Assembly (NCBI RefSeq): GCF_003597395.2
Contig: NC_133778.1
Location: forward strand, 28,221,070-28,285,069
Direction: 5' to 3'
Length of the DNA stretch: 64,000 bases
DNA from: Chelonoidis abingdonii
Lineage: Eukaryota; Chordata; Testudines; Testudinidae
Position numbers and translations under genes: made by a program. Positions 31,362 to 44,031 of this stretch are shown one piece after another (position 1 is the stretch's first letter; every line of letters begins with the position of its first letter). The notes beneath the pieces are model-generated. The model was not told the DNA's origin. It saw nothing but the letters and a program-made list of their open reading frames with translations, and searched no databases.

Positions 31362-32460
31362 GCACTTTGCTAGATCCATTACTTCATAAAACATGGAATC
31401 TACCAAAAAAAGTTCTGTCCCCTCTGTAGTTTTGCAAACTGTGAATTTATGTACAATAGTCTATAGCCTACATCCAATAGGCTGTACAAAAGGGTACTGT
31501 ATGGTACATATTCAGTACAACACAAGCTACAGAATGTGAACTAAAAGACAATATATGCAATGGCTGGTTTTTAAACCAGTGAAAAAGATAAGCTACAATC
31601 AAAATCTCCGGATTTCTCAATGAATTTCTTATACTATAAGGGAATCAGTTTTCAGTTATTCAGATACAAAATTCATATACCGGTTTCAACATATACAAGT
31701 AGACAAAAGCAAACTCCTTGTCCTCCAGAGAACAAGTTTCATCACACCTTCATTTAGTACTGTATTTAAAAAACATATACTGGTACATTTAGCATTGTCA
31801 CAATACCACCATCTGAATTGTCCTTAAACACTTGAATTTTTTAGTGCAGAAACACAAAACTGAAAGATGAAATTTCACAAAAACAGATAAATTCAGAAAT
31901 TTGGGATGGCATAGTGTATGCATAATGTTTCCATTCCTTTTATGATTAGTCTGTTAGTAATCAATATCAATGGTGCTATCACAGCAGGCTGAATAAAAAT
32001 AAAAGCAGTTATCTAGCTGAAAGAACACAGTACAATAATGAATTCCCCCTCTCCTCAGGTACAGTAATATTCCATAGTCATATGAAATAGTTATTTTTTA
32101 AATTTAAAGGTGAATAATTTTCTTGATCTAGTGATATCCTGCAGTACAACAAAAGGCAGTGGAGGAAAAAGAATTAAAATATGACTATCATAATCCCAAA
32201 TTATAACCTGCCTTTGCAACATTACAGTTTGCACTTTGGTAAACCAATGCAAATAATTGGTTGCTACAAATATTGTAAAAATATATACACAGACTTTGAT
32301 ATAATAGAATTTGTGTAATATGTATACATCATTATTTTGTAAATAAATGTTTCTTTTTTAATTTACTGTTGGTATATGTTTATGGTAAGAAAGATTCAAG
32401 TTAACCTGTACTTTAGTGTATACAAATACATATTCTAGCAATAAAAGCAATTTTGGATCT
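31362..32460 (+). other. MSTN: MSTN 3' UTR with candidate polyadenylation signals
   Basis: AU-rich sequence after the stop codon. AATAAA occurs at 32342-32347 and 32440-32445, with an earlier one near 31990. The cluster at 32.34-32.45 kb would give a 3' UTR of about 1.0-1.1 kb. Mammalian MSTN has a UTR of similar or somewhat greater length, so the true end could lie further downstream. Confidence 0.6.
31438..31444 (+). promoter_or_regulatory. miR-27-type seed match (ACTGTGA) in the MSTN 3' UTR
   Basis: ACTGTGA is the 7-mer target of the miR-27 seed. miR-27 is an established repressor of mammalian and avian MSTN through its 3' UTR. The site lies 77 nt after the stop codon. A 7-mer can occur by chance, so function is inferred. 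Confidence 0.5.
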
Positions 32461-34235
32461 CAGTGCAAATAAACAGTAGATAAAATAATGGATATAGCAA
32501 CAAGGTAATCCATAGGATGGTTATGCTAATTTTTTATATTGTGCATAAATGATGGGTGTTGACAAAGTTTTTATGGGTTACTGTTTTCATTTTGATCAAC
32601 CATTGATTTTCCATACTTTTAATGTTGTACTCATTAATGATGATAGTACCAAAACCTCCCATTTCATTTCATTTCTTGTAAATGTAAAAAAAATTACAAA
32701 ATATTACCTTTATTTTATAAATGATATAGCAAACTGATTTCCATGCATTACTGTATATTTTGCTACCAGAATCAAAATTAGAAATCTATTTTCTAAAAAG
32801 TTAATTTAGTTTCAAATGTGAAAAATGAATAATACAGGCATTGTTAAAACATAATTGCTGTTAAAATATTTTCATTTTTTGTATGATGCAAAAGGTTGCA
32901 GGTTTTATTTGTTATTCTGGCTTTCAACTTACATTTTTCTCTGTGTGAGTTTACAGTAAAATATCAAGTTGTCTGTCTTCTTTTTCCCTTCCCCTTTACA
33001 TTTATATTTCTGTAAAAGTCTAGGTAAATGTTTTGTATCACTATTTTCTATTTAAGGAAAGAATTTAAAGTTTGTTTACTAAGATTTAGAACTTGAAATA
33101 CCTATCTTCTAGAGCTACTGAATGAAATTCATTATTGAACTACTGGGCATGTTACTAAAATTGTTGCCACAGATATGCATCTCTGTTCAATTTCTGTCTA
33201 TCTAAATGACTATGTTAGAATCCTAGGGCTTTAATTTATCGTCAAATTAGTTTACCAAAACCAAAATTGCAGAGAATACTACACAACTTTAAAAGTGTCT
33301 ATGTTTTTAGAATCTGAAGTATTGCTGAAAGCAGGCAGAAAACTAAAAATTAACTGAAATCCTAGACTCATTGAAGTCAATGGCAAAACTCCCACTGATT
33401 TCAGTGGGGCCAGGATTTCACCCTCAGGCTTCAATCTTGTAAACACAAAGTACATGCAACTTTACCATGTGAATAATCCCTTTGAGATCCATGGGACTAC
33501 TCATAATGTGTGTTTGCATGATCAGCATTAAATTATATAAAAAGACAGAGACAGATCTTTAATTTGATGGCAGTTTTGCTACTGACATCAGTGAAACAGC
33601 ATCAAGCCTTTGAAAAAAAGCAACGTGCATGTCTCAGAACCCCTATAAAAGTCTACTCTAGCTGGTCCTGTGCCTTGAAATTCAGCTAACTTTATTAGAC
33701 TGAAATTATATACACCTGGTATGGTTCATTTTTGCCAAACATGACCAAGAATACATTATTATAAGGCAGTACTGATTTGCATAATGTTTACACAATGACC
33801 TTATGTAAGTGGCAACATTTGGAATGTGCACTGTGTATATCTTGTAGGGTCCTTTAGTGCTTCTCACTACACTCTACCAATCCCCCCGTGCGACAGTTAG
33901 CTTTTCCAAATTTTCCACTACACTGTAGAACAACATAAATCTACAATCCCACACAAAAACTACATTAGAAGAACATTATTAGGATTGGAAAGTCAAGCAC
34001 TCAAAAGTTAGGAAATGCCAGAATTAACCTTAAATCGACCCCTGTGTGAATATGCATTGTTAGTCTTTAATTACATGTTCATATGCTGATTTTTCCACAG
34101 AATAGATGGTACTCACTTAATGATCAGCTATTCCATATTTCGTTTTCTCCTTGTTGTTCAAAGTGTGGCCTCAGAGTCTATTTACTGCACTATTCAAATC
34201 CTACTCAAGGCAGAATTATTAATTTCCTCATGGGC
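32460..34235. other. Unassigned sequence downstream of MSTN, with one hairpin repeat
   Basis: AT-rich; part may still be 3' UTR if a more distal polyadenylation site is used. At 33352-33423 'tgaaatcctagactcattga' faces 'cagtggggccaggatttca', a palindromic interspersed repeat with 'agtcaatggcaaaact' at its centre. Confidence 0.5.
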
Positions 34236-34640
34236 TTTTGTATGGCACCCATTACGATATCATCTGAATACTTCACAAATATTAATGACTTAATTTTCAC
34301 AACAGCCTTATGAGGTGAGGAAGATGGAAATATCCCCTTTCTACAGATGGGGAACTGAGGAGCAGAGAAATTGAGGACAAAAGTATCCACCTACTTTTGG
34401 GTGACCAATCTGAGACATCTATGACCTGATTTTTCAGAGTACTTAGCATTAGAGAACACTTTATATGTTCAAAGCACAGCTCCCATGGGTTTCCACTGCA
34501 GAGGTAAATGCTCAACACTTTTGCGAATCATACCAAACAATGAGGAGCATGCCATTTTTGGTTTGGTTTCAGTGACTTGCCCAGCATCACACAAAAACTC
34601 TGTGGAAGAGACAGCGGTAGAATCCAATCTTCCAGGGCAG
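34236..34640 (-). mobile_element. MIR-like SINE, antisense, split by another repeat
   Basis: 'acagccttatgaggtgagga', 'ctacagatggggaactgagg' and 'agcagagaaattgaggaca' (to 34380) continue only at about 34570 with 'cagtgacttgcccagcatca'. The 190 bp between, starting 'ttttgggtgaccaatctgag', look like a palindromic MITE inserted into the MIR. Confidence 0.55.
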
Positions 34641-34689
34641 GATTCAGCCAATTTAATTCTGAGATCATCCTTTCTCCTTCAGCAATGTC

Positions 34690-37350
34690 CTGCCTCCTTC
34701 ACTATACAGGAGCGACTTCCTGTTCCTGCTGCTCCTGGAGGAGGAAGAGCCTGCTGATGGTGTTGCGGCTACCTGGTTATTACCACTGGTGATGGAAGAA
34801 GGGGAGTGGAACAGAGCCCTTCCTCCACCCCGCCATTCCCCTACCAGTCCTGATTGCCACCTGATTGCCTGCCTCTACCCACCCTGGGGCTGCAATGATA
34901 TCATTGCCTTCAGCGCAATCCCTCCCCCCTCAATTCACATTGGGCTGGTGGGCCTCCTTCTTCTTCCTCTGCTTGCCACCAGCTCCCCCCTGCCCAGCAA
35001 CACACACCTTGTAGTTCACTGCCCTGTCTTGCATGGTCCTCCTTGTGATATCCTCTCTGCCTCTCCATCTACTGCCAACACCTCTCCTGGTGTCATCAAC
35101 AACCCCACTAGGGCAGTGGCAAAAAGCACAAGCAGGGAGTCCATAGCTAGAACTATCACCACCACCAATAGGGCCCTCTCAGTCAGCAAGACAGGCCCTG
35201 GCAAGAAAAAGGGCAAGGGTCCAGCCTGGAAGGCTCCTTCCATGACAGCAGCCCTACCAGTGGCCATGGCTCCCCCTTCATCTGCCGTCCCTTTCACCAG
35301 CTCTGGTGGCATCTGCCTTTCAGTCCACACAGCAAACGCCCAGGTAGCCACAGCCCCCTATTCTACTCAGACTTACAGCTTGAGGTATTGGGAGTTGTCA
35401 AGGTTCTGCAGGTCACCTGCTGCACTTCTGGGTCCACATGGAGGGGCTGATCCTCAATCTTGTCAACATCTATGCTCCAATACCGGGCTCAGAGTGGGTG
35501 CAATTCTATCAGCGGGCATCCGCTTGGCACCTTGGATCCCGGTGAGTGCCTGGACCTAGGAGGGAATTTTAACACCTTCTTGGATGTATGGGACTGCTTC
35601 GGAATAGAGAATGCCAGGCTGTCACAGACATCCTCAGAGATTGTCAACCTCCCTCGTGGACATCTGACGTGACCACCACCGGGACCACTCCACCACCTTC
35701 ACTTATGTTTAGGTGGAGGACACTTGATTGTACCACTCTTGGTTAGACAACACTTACATGTTTGATTTCACACCTCGCATGCCCACTCCTCCACCATCAG
35801 GCCTGCCTCCTTCTCAGACCACATTCTTGTGGTCAAAACTGCCTTTTTGACACCTGAGCTGCTGTAAAAATGTGTCAGGTAGCAGCCCCTCTTCCAGAAC
35901 ATCTTACTGAAATTCTGGCTGCACTTCCCCCACCCCACACACACCTCCTGATTCCTGTACACCCCATCCATACCCCCAAAGAGTTGCAGGACCTCCTTGT
36001 CATCCTCCTCCTGGCACTGGCCAAAATGACCACCCATCACTCCAGGAGAATAAAACTGGATGGGGGGCGACTCTGTGACCCATTTCTGGTCCTTGCCAAC
36101 CCACGTTTCTGAGCAGAGTTCCTCTGGGCAACATTTACTTACTCCCTGGACGCCTCTGAGAAGCTCTGGGTGCAGTCCAGGGTTCTCTGCTTGGGGTTCC
36201 CTTCTGGTTCCCTGACTTTCAAATCTTTAACCTCACTCTAGATCCTCTTTTCTCCTCTGTTATCTGCAGCAATCAGTTGTATCCTGGACTTAGTGGGTCA
36301 CCAACCTTAATTGAAGGACAAGGCCTTTAAGTTATGGGTGGGCCTAGATCTGCCTGTTGCAGTACTATAAATAGTACACATTTGTGATTTCTGGATAGGA
36401 CTTCCTGTTTCTAGTGTTGCAGCTGCTTGGGTTTTGCTGTTACTGCTGTTGAGGTGGGCGGGGAGTGGAATGGAATCCTCCCTCCACCCAATCCATTCCC
36501 CTACCACTCCTGCTGGCCACCAGACTGCCTTCCTCCACCCACCCTGGGGCTCCAGTGGTATCATTGCCTTCACTGTTACTCCCTTGGACTTTCCTCTCCT
36601 TTCTCCCCTCAGTTCACATTGGACTGGTGGGCCTCCTTTTCCTCTCTCTGCCTGCCCACCAGCTCAGTTTAATGCTTACTTTGTGGGTGTTTGGCTTTGG
36701 TCCCCGCTTTGGGGAGGTTCTTCCAGGTACTACACACCTCTGTGGAGTGCCTGATTAAGCTCAACTGGGCCCTGACCAAGCCCATCACCTTTGGTCAAGG
36801 GGTCTGTCAGGGCTGCTTGCTGAACGGCCAATGGTTTGCCATTGGCTCTAAGCACTTCCTCCATCTCCTCTGCAAGAGGATGATGAGGTATGTGCTTCAA
36901 AAGCCAAACTTGAAGGGAGTCCTGTCAGCATAAAACATGATCCTTGTGGCCTAGGACCTGGAGTTCATTCAGTCCTGCGAAGCCATCTGTTGTGTGGCCT
37001 CCTCCACCCAAGTCAGCTGGGTCAAGAACTCTGGCTTGATGATCAGGGATCGGCTGCAGATTGGCTCTCACCCTGCACATCCCCTATTGTGTGCTCCAGG
37101 AGTTGAAAGCAGCCTGGCCCCTGCTTCTTTCATATCTCAAGTGGGTCCTGTGGGAGGGCACTCCCAACCCAGATCTCATTGAGAAACAGGGAGAGACAGT
37201 CTTCCTGCTCTCAGTTCAAGTGCCTGGACCCATCATGCTTCAAAGCAATCCAGAGCCACAGTTACAGGGAAAGTTCTGCTCAGCCTGGACTGGGCAGATC
37301 CAGTTTCTAGGGAACATGTGTGAATTGCAGTTTCTCAAAGGTTTATGACT
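34690..37350 (+). mobile_element. Tx1-type (L1-related) LINE, decayed, with duplicated 5' region
   Basis: Recognisable remnants in order: a proline/serine-rich ORF1-like stretch (open frame 34789-35559); endonuclease motifs LVNIYAPIPGSEWVQFYQRA, then ECLDLGGNFNTFLD (GGDFN position), then a TFTYV / YHSWLDN region near 35690-35750; reverse transcriptase motif FGQGVCQGCLLNGQ (36790-36831); and a C-terminal CVLQELKAAWPLLLSYLKWV near 37090. The YADD-type site has decayed. Stops and frameshifts are throughout. The 5' region at 34795-34990 recurs at 36442-36665, directly before the reverse transcriptase part, so there are either two insertions or an internal deletion/duplication. Dead element, not a host gene. 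Confidence 0.8.
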
Positions 37351-37359
37351 TGGCCAAAT

Positions 37360-40300
37360 CTGGGCAGATTTCCATGGAGATAGCAAAAGGCACATCCCTG
37401 ACACAAAGGCCACCTCTTGGCAAATTTCAGGTCTCCGTTCTAAAACATGGACACACTAGAGATTTTTAAAAAAAGATAACTAGAATTTAACATGGGCAAA
37501 ACAATTTAATTTTCCCTAGCCTTATTCTTGGAAACAGGTGAACTGTTTTGGCTAAAAAGAAAAGAAAAAACAGAGTGAGGGGCAGACATTTGGTATGGAA
37601 AATTTCAGCCCAGATGGTTAAATTCTGCCATAGTTGTAAAGTAAATGAAAACAAGGTCTTTAATGGGAAATATCTACCTTAATTATAGGTATTAATAACA
37701 TTAATACATAAGTTAGCAAATAGTAGTTTGTTTGTGGAAGGCACTAACAACTTAGCAGACTAAATGAACTCTCTCTCAAAAAAATACAGGGCTCAGACAG
37801 TATGGCAATGGGTGCTATATAAAACCTTAGCTAGCTGTTTTTGTGATCACAAGACCTTGGTTTTAAACCTCATCCAAAAGATGTCATCTGGAGCAGCACA
37901 ATTCTTTGTAGCACCAATGTTTGACCATTGATTTAGTATTAACTCACACTGCAGAGCCACTTACTGATTCACCAGCACCATTTTCTGAAGTAAATGCTCT
38001 TCAATACAAGGTTTCCTTTCCAACTGCTAAGACCCTAACCTTGCATTGAAACCCATGAAGAGTCCAATGGAACTTTGTGTGGGAGCCAAGGGTCCATATT
38101 AGCAGATCCTGATGCAAGACAGAAGCTCTACTTTTTGTCCCGCTTAGTTTATAAATGATCTGATGAGATTGCAATGCAAGCTGGTATGGCTGCAGGCCAA
38201 CATCTGAGAATAGGAATGAATCACAGTTCTGTTTCCTCTCAGTAATTTCCAGACAATCACAAAGTAAGTGATTGTGGCATGTGCTGCAGTAATCCTTCTG
38301 TGAAAAAGCAATATATAGATTCAAACCTACAAGGGACTGTACACTAGGTAGCTGCAACTAGCCCTTGTACGTATTGATAAGTGAAGCAAGAGCTTTTTCA
38401 CTGGTGGGTGGTTATGCCATACTGGAGGTATGGGGAAACATGAAAAAGGGTCTCCAGCTACTTTTTGTCACTTGTTAAGTGTGGATGCCTACTAGATCTC
38501 CAAGAGCTCATCACTCACTATTCCTGAATGTAACCCAGAAGGTTCAGTCAGGGACCAATCTCATCCACTGTTAGCTGCTGAACACAGGCTGCATAATGAG
38601 TCCTCATCTTGATGGTTAACAAGAAAACCAACCATCTGATGAGGGGGTTGAAATAACGTAAGAAAATTTAAGACCTCAGAGAAAATGGAATAGTTCAGAC
38701 TCTGCCCTACAAATTAACATCTGATACCTCAACTCGCATCCCAATACCAAATATATTCATCCTAAAAACAGAATCTTATTCGATGTCCAAATCTAATAGT
38801 GATCCTAGAAGCATCACACCCCCTCTTACTATCCAGAACTTTTGATTTTTATTGGCAATCATTGTTTTCTATCAAATATCAAAATCTAACTACTTCCAAT
38901 CATGTTATTCTCCATTATATCTAATTTATTTATTTTAGCATTTAAAGGTTAGGTCATCCCCTCCTCTTCCAAGGATGGAAAGGAACCAGATCTAATGGAT
39001 CCACAGTGGATAACAAGGAAGGTGAAGAACTTATGGTTCAATTGTATCATCTTCACCTTCTCCTGACACATGGAAGCTCCTCTGTGAGCTTAACGTGATA
39101 AAAGATTCTGCATGGACTCGGGCTGGACTGGAATAGGTGATGACTACTTTCCATGGCATCCTGTGTTGTCTGCCCCACTGCAAAAATCACATCTCTTAGG
39201 GAATCATGGTGACTTCAAAAATCTATACTACTGTGGGGGCTGACTTTTCCTGGGAAGCAGTGTGGAGGCACAAGATGTGCAGATGGCCATTATCTCCACA
39301 GATCTGGGAAGAGTCAAAAGTTTAGGGGACTAAATCCCTGACAATTTCCTGGGATAAGCAAATGCCAATGTTCAGACACAATGATAAACTGGAAATGTAA
39401 AGATTTTTGGGCCCTTTGCAGATTTGTCAGGCAGACAAGCTGTTCTGTCCCTACATCTTTAAACTGATATATTATGAAATTTGTATCTAAAATTCAGATC
39501 AAAGTCAGACAAAAGACTTCATCTATCTGTTTTGTAAAATATTGAAAGTATCCTAGTAAAACATTAAACATGATCTTCCTTTCCCAAGAGGCTTGTGCTG
39601 GCTTTGACCTTTCAGATTTTCAATATCAGATATTTGTGATACTTTGAAATGGTGAATTATGTCATGCACTGTAATATTATTCAAAGGTTGCAGCATAGCA
39701 CAGTGTGCCAGGTAGCCTGAATGAGTGATGTGGAAGGCACATCACAGACGTGCTTTGAGGCTGTGGTAAGCTGCCTACTGTATGCTGTACCATGATGCTG
39801 ATATCATGTTGTATACCACAGGCGAGGTGTAAGGCCAAAGAAAGAATGCTTCTTGATTCACTGCCATTGATGACTCATATCACAAAATGCCATAATCTCA
39901 TGTCACATTTTGAATAACAATTTCTATTCAGTTATGTTTGTTCATACATGGGTGGTGTAAAACATGCAAAGTGACTTATACTTATTTTGATCTTTGAAAT
40001 ACCAACCTTTAAAAAACTATGCCAACTTAGTTTCTAACTATTTTTCTCAATTCATTCATGCTTGCAGGTTCTTTTTCACTTGTGACATTCTACAATGAGG
40101 ATCTGAGGAAAATGAGTAGTATTTCCCTTTTCATACCATTATAATATTGGAGAAAGTTTGTATCTGCATCTGGACTGCATTGTACTTACATAGTTATTTA
40201 CACCTGTAAAAGTGAGAGTAAAATGCTTCCAAATCCAAATTTTTTTACATCCAATTTCCAAGGTGTAAATGTGGTTTAAACAAGGTGCAATGCAATGGAG

Positions 40301-40625
40301 AACTGGGCCAACTGTAGGTATGTGTTATTGAAATCACTCTATTTATTGGTTTGTGGACCCAAAGTCAACCTGGGAGCGTAATTTATCTACAGTTTTCTTG
40401 AATATCAGATTTTGTACTTTACTCTCCAAATGTTCAGAGATGTGAAAGTAAACATAGTAGTGCAAGACGATACAATTGCAGACTCCAAAGAGCACAGACT
40501 CCAAAGAGCTCCAAAGATGACTCCAGCTAAGTCATCATAAATTTACTGTACTCTCAGTTGGTTGCTGCCTCTCTCTGTTGTTGGCGTCCCCTCAGCTGGC
40601 CTCTCAAAGCTCCAGAAACATGGGG
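37360..40625. other. Unassigned intergenic sequence
   Basis: 3.3 kb with no gene or repeat that I can name. The 118-codon minus-strand frame at 38001-38357 has no domain. Confidence 0.45.
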
Positions 40626-40628
40626 TTT

Positions 40629-40810
40629 CTTAGGATATGTCTATACTGTAGTCTGGGGTGTGACCGCAGCATGTGAAGACATACCCAAGTTAGTTTGGAT
40701 TTAGGCAGCTGGAGTAAGAGTAGCAGTGAAGCCCTGGGAGGAGGGACTTGTCACTTGAGCACATATTCATTACTACCATGAGTAGGGACTACTCCTGGCA
40801 GTAAAGTTAA
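40629..40810. mobile_element. Partial hAT-type MITE
   Basis: The left end 'cttaggatatgtctatactg' has the common TIR. 'gaagacatacccaagttagt' follows. The right TIR is not evident. Confidence 0.4.
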
Positions 40811-40814
40811 GCAT

Positions 40815-41335
40815 ATGCATAACTGCTTTCAGGATTAGAACCTAAATGAGATGAAAACCCTATCCTTTTTTTGTGATTTATCTTCACCTTTAGGTATCCA
40901 ACATGGCTATCTTAAGGAGGAAATATGAGAAGAGTAAGCTTTGTTTCATAGTGAAGGGCTTTCCATGCCCTCCATTTTGATGTTATTGATAGGTAACATT
41001 TTTTTCTGGTTAGGTGGAATAAGCAATGATGAATTATTTCTTACTGTTGCCTGTTTCCATCCACAGGCTGTTTGTGCAGCAAGAAATTCTAGATTTAACT
41101 GTACTTTTCATTTTTTTCAACACGTCTTCCTTTATGTTGACATGCTATGTACCCTGTTAATGTCTCCATATTATCTAGACTTGATAATTCTGAGACATTG
41201 CTGCTGGCCTTCCAAAAAATGCTTCAGAAGATTGTAACTATTCACAAAAGTTGCTGCCCATCTATTCAAACACATTACCTTATTTAGACAAGTTTATGTT
41301 AAAACGTTCTACTTCTTCAGGAATCATGCAAGAGT
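40815..41335. other. Unassigned intergenic sequence
   Basis: No recognised feature. The 98-codon open frame at 40941-41237 shows no domain. Confidence 0.45.
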
Positions 41336-41382
41336 CAGAGAATTTGTGGTTGCTCATCTGAAATTTTTCCCTTTGAATTTGA

Positions 41383-41490
41383 CAGGTCCACAGATCCTCA
41401 GAATGGGTTGTTGCCTGTCTGTAGCTGCAAAGGACAGAATCAAAACTGATGGAGGGACTGTCCCCCACCTTCCAGAGACACCTGTAGTTT
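41383..41490. repeat. Left inverted repeat of the DIRS-like element
   Basis: 'ggtccacagatcctcagaat' and 'tgtctgtagctgcaaaggac' are the inverse of 'gatctgtggacctaaccctg' and 'gctacctacagctacagatc' at 45225-45302. A second partial copy, 'aggtctacagatcctcagtg', lies near 41710. Confidence 0.6.
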
Positions 41491-43873
41491 CAAAATGGTT
41501 CTTCTGGACTCAGGACTGTGAAACAGACAATGAACCTCTCAATCTGCATCAACACACTGCAAAAATAATACTCAACAAGAAAACATTATGAACAAGAAAA
41601 AATTAACTACTGCAGAGAACTTTAACCATAAGTTAAACAAATATCCCTTCAAAGGAGGGAAAATTTTCCAGTAAGCAACCACAAATTCTCTCCATTCTGT
41701 CTTAGGGCTAGGTCTACAGATCCTCAGTGTTAGATTTTCTCAATAGTGACAAAAGTCCTAGGGAGGGAATAAAATAATGCCCTTGACAGAGAGGATACCC
41801 TTACTCTAAGAAATTAACATAGTGTGCAGAACCTGCCTGGCAAAGGCTGCAGCAGCTGAAGACTGAGAATCTATCTTGTAAGTGTCATAAATGTATGCAG
41901 GGATGACCAAGTTGCAGCTTTACAGATTTCATTTTGAGGGGCTTGTCCTTTCTCAGCCTAGGATGCTGGCACTGCTTCTACTGAGTGAGCCCACTGGAGG
42001 ATTGAGTCTCTTTGCTCTATATGCCTTAGCAATGCACCAGTGTATTCACTGTGAGAGCGATGAATTATATCTCTTAGCACCTCTTTCTTGGATGAAATTA
42101 GACCAGTAAGGCTGTTTTTCTTATGCTCTCAGTTCTTTTACATCCATCAAAACTCATTGCTTCTTCTTAGGATGTGGACAAAAAGACTGCAATGAAATCT
42201 CTTGTGCTTGATGAAAAATCGAATTTACTGGTACTTTTGGAACAAAGGTGGGGCCCATTCTCAAAACGACTTTATCTTTGTGAAAGATGCAACAGGATAG
42301 ATCAACTGACAAAGCCCCCAACTCTGAAATCCTTCTTGCTGAAGTGACAGCAATCAAAGAGGTAATTTCTACAGTTAAGGTATTGAGCACAAAGTTCAAA
42401 TCTTAAGATGGAGGTCTTAGCACCATGGGAGGACACAATAGCTGAACTGCTCTAATAAAGTGGCATATGCCTTTATGGATGCATTTAAAATCGCAGACGC
42501 TGCAGAAACATGCCCTTTCAAGGTATTAGTCTGCAATCCGATATCAGAACTGTCCTGTAAAAACTCCAGAATGAGATACTCTGGCTACATGATTCTGAAT
42601 AAGTTGCTCTCTACATCAATCTTTGAATTTAGGCCATATCATTGAGTAAGCATGTTCATTGATTTTCTCCTAGATGACAACATTTCACTGAGACCAGCAG
42701 AATATCCTTTTTGTTCTGGAAACTTCCTTTCAAATGCTAAGCTGCTAGATTTAACTTGCTTGGATACTGGTAAAAAATTAGACCTTAGACTCAGGAATAG
42801 GTGGCTCCACTGATATATTCAGAAGGTTGGAAAACCAAGGTCTCCTGGGCCAATGGAGTGAGAGCCACTAAAATCACTTCCACTGCCTCCTTTCTAATTT
42901 TCTGTATTACCCTGGTGATGAGGGACATTGGGGGAAAAAACAAAGTCAACCCTTAGGCCACTTGAATGATGGGACATCTATGCCCTGGCTCCTGGCTCCC
43001 GGCTCCCTTTTTTCTTGCAAAAAGATCCAGAATCAGAACTCAGAAATTTCTGATGATCAATCAGAAGCATTCATTGTGAAGACTCCATTTCACCTGAACA
43101 ATATTCTTTCTGCTTAGCCAACCAGCCTTTACATTGCTGGTTCCCTTGATATGCAAGACTCTGATAGTCCAAAGATAGGCCTTCACCCACTCCATCAATG
43201 ATACTGCTTACTTTTGTAGATCCCTTGACCTTGCACCCCCCTGATGGTTTACATACACCATAGCCAACATATTGTCCATTATTATCAAAATGACCATTTT
43301 GCAAAACTAGTGCCAGTTGTTGAACAGCTTTGAACTTTATTTCCCTCAGCTCTAGAAAACCGATACTATTCTTCCATTCCAAGGAGGACCATGGCCCTTG
43401 AGCCACCTACTTCTTGGAGAACACTCCCCATCCTTCAAGACTGGCATCTGTTTTTAGGGTAGATCTCTCTGACTCTCCTATGGCCATCCTCCATTAAATC
43501 TCTCTGGACTCATCCAGCATTCCAGGGATTTCAACACAAGTGATAGAATGTTCACTTTCTGAGATGGAAAAAAATAATCAGCAAATGGCAGGGAAAGAAC
43601 AGCAGGCAACTCTGGAGAGTTTTCATATGCTTTCTTGCAAAAGGCACTTCCCCTAGGCATGATATGATCATCTATAGAACACTTATTAGGCAGCCTACCA
43701 ATGTCCTCAAGCACCTCCTCAGGAGGGTAATTGCTGATCTGATCTTATAACGTCTTTTGGCTGACAGAAAGATTTTGTGGGTCTCTGTGTTTAACACTCC
43801 AAGATTAACTAGGAGCGCAGATGCTTGATGATGACTCTTTCCAAAAATTACTATAAACCCAAGTTGTTGCAAT

Positions 43874-44031
43874 CAGGGCTGTCCCTAGGGGTTGCGGGAC
43901 CCGGGGCGGAAGTGATGAACCCGTCGCTTTTGGGACCGACTGCACCGGCCAGTTGGACCGGTCCGCAGGACCCCCCAAAGCGTGGAGCCCAGAGCAGTTG
44001 CACCAATTCGCCATACCCAAGGGATGCTCTG
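43874..44031. mobile_element. hAT-type MITE (158 bp) inside the DIRS-like reverse transcriptase
   Basis: TIR-like ends CAGGGCTGTCCC and the inverse of GGGATGCTCTG. Perfect 8-bp target duplication GTTGCAAT at 43866-43873 and 44032-44039. It is GC-rich, unlike the surrounding DNA. Confidence 0.85.

Noticed and set aside
34789..35559. 256-codon open frame, the longest in the window
   Set aside because: It lies in a Tx1-type LINE remnant. Its composition is C-rich and endonuclease homology continues out of frame, so it is not a host gene.
38001..38357. 118-codon minus-strand open frame
   Set aside because: No domain and no conserved motif; length is not exceptional for 64 kb of six-frame noise.
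41346..41591. Open frame with internal MGCCLS, considered as a small-membrane-AKAP-like (C2orf88) exon because that gene neighbours MSTN in mammals
   Set aside because: The rest of the protein does not match, and the sequence is the inverted terminal repeat of the DIRS-like element.
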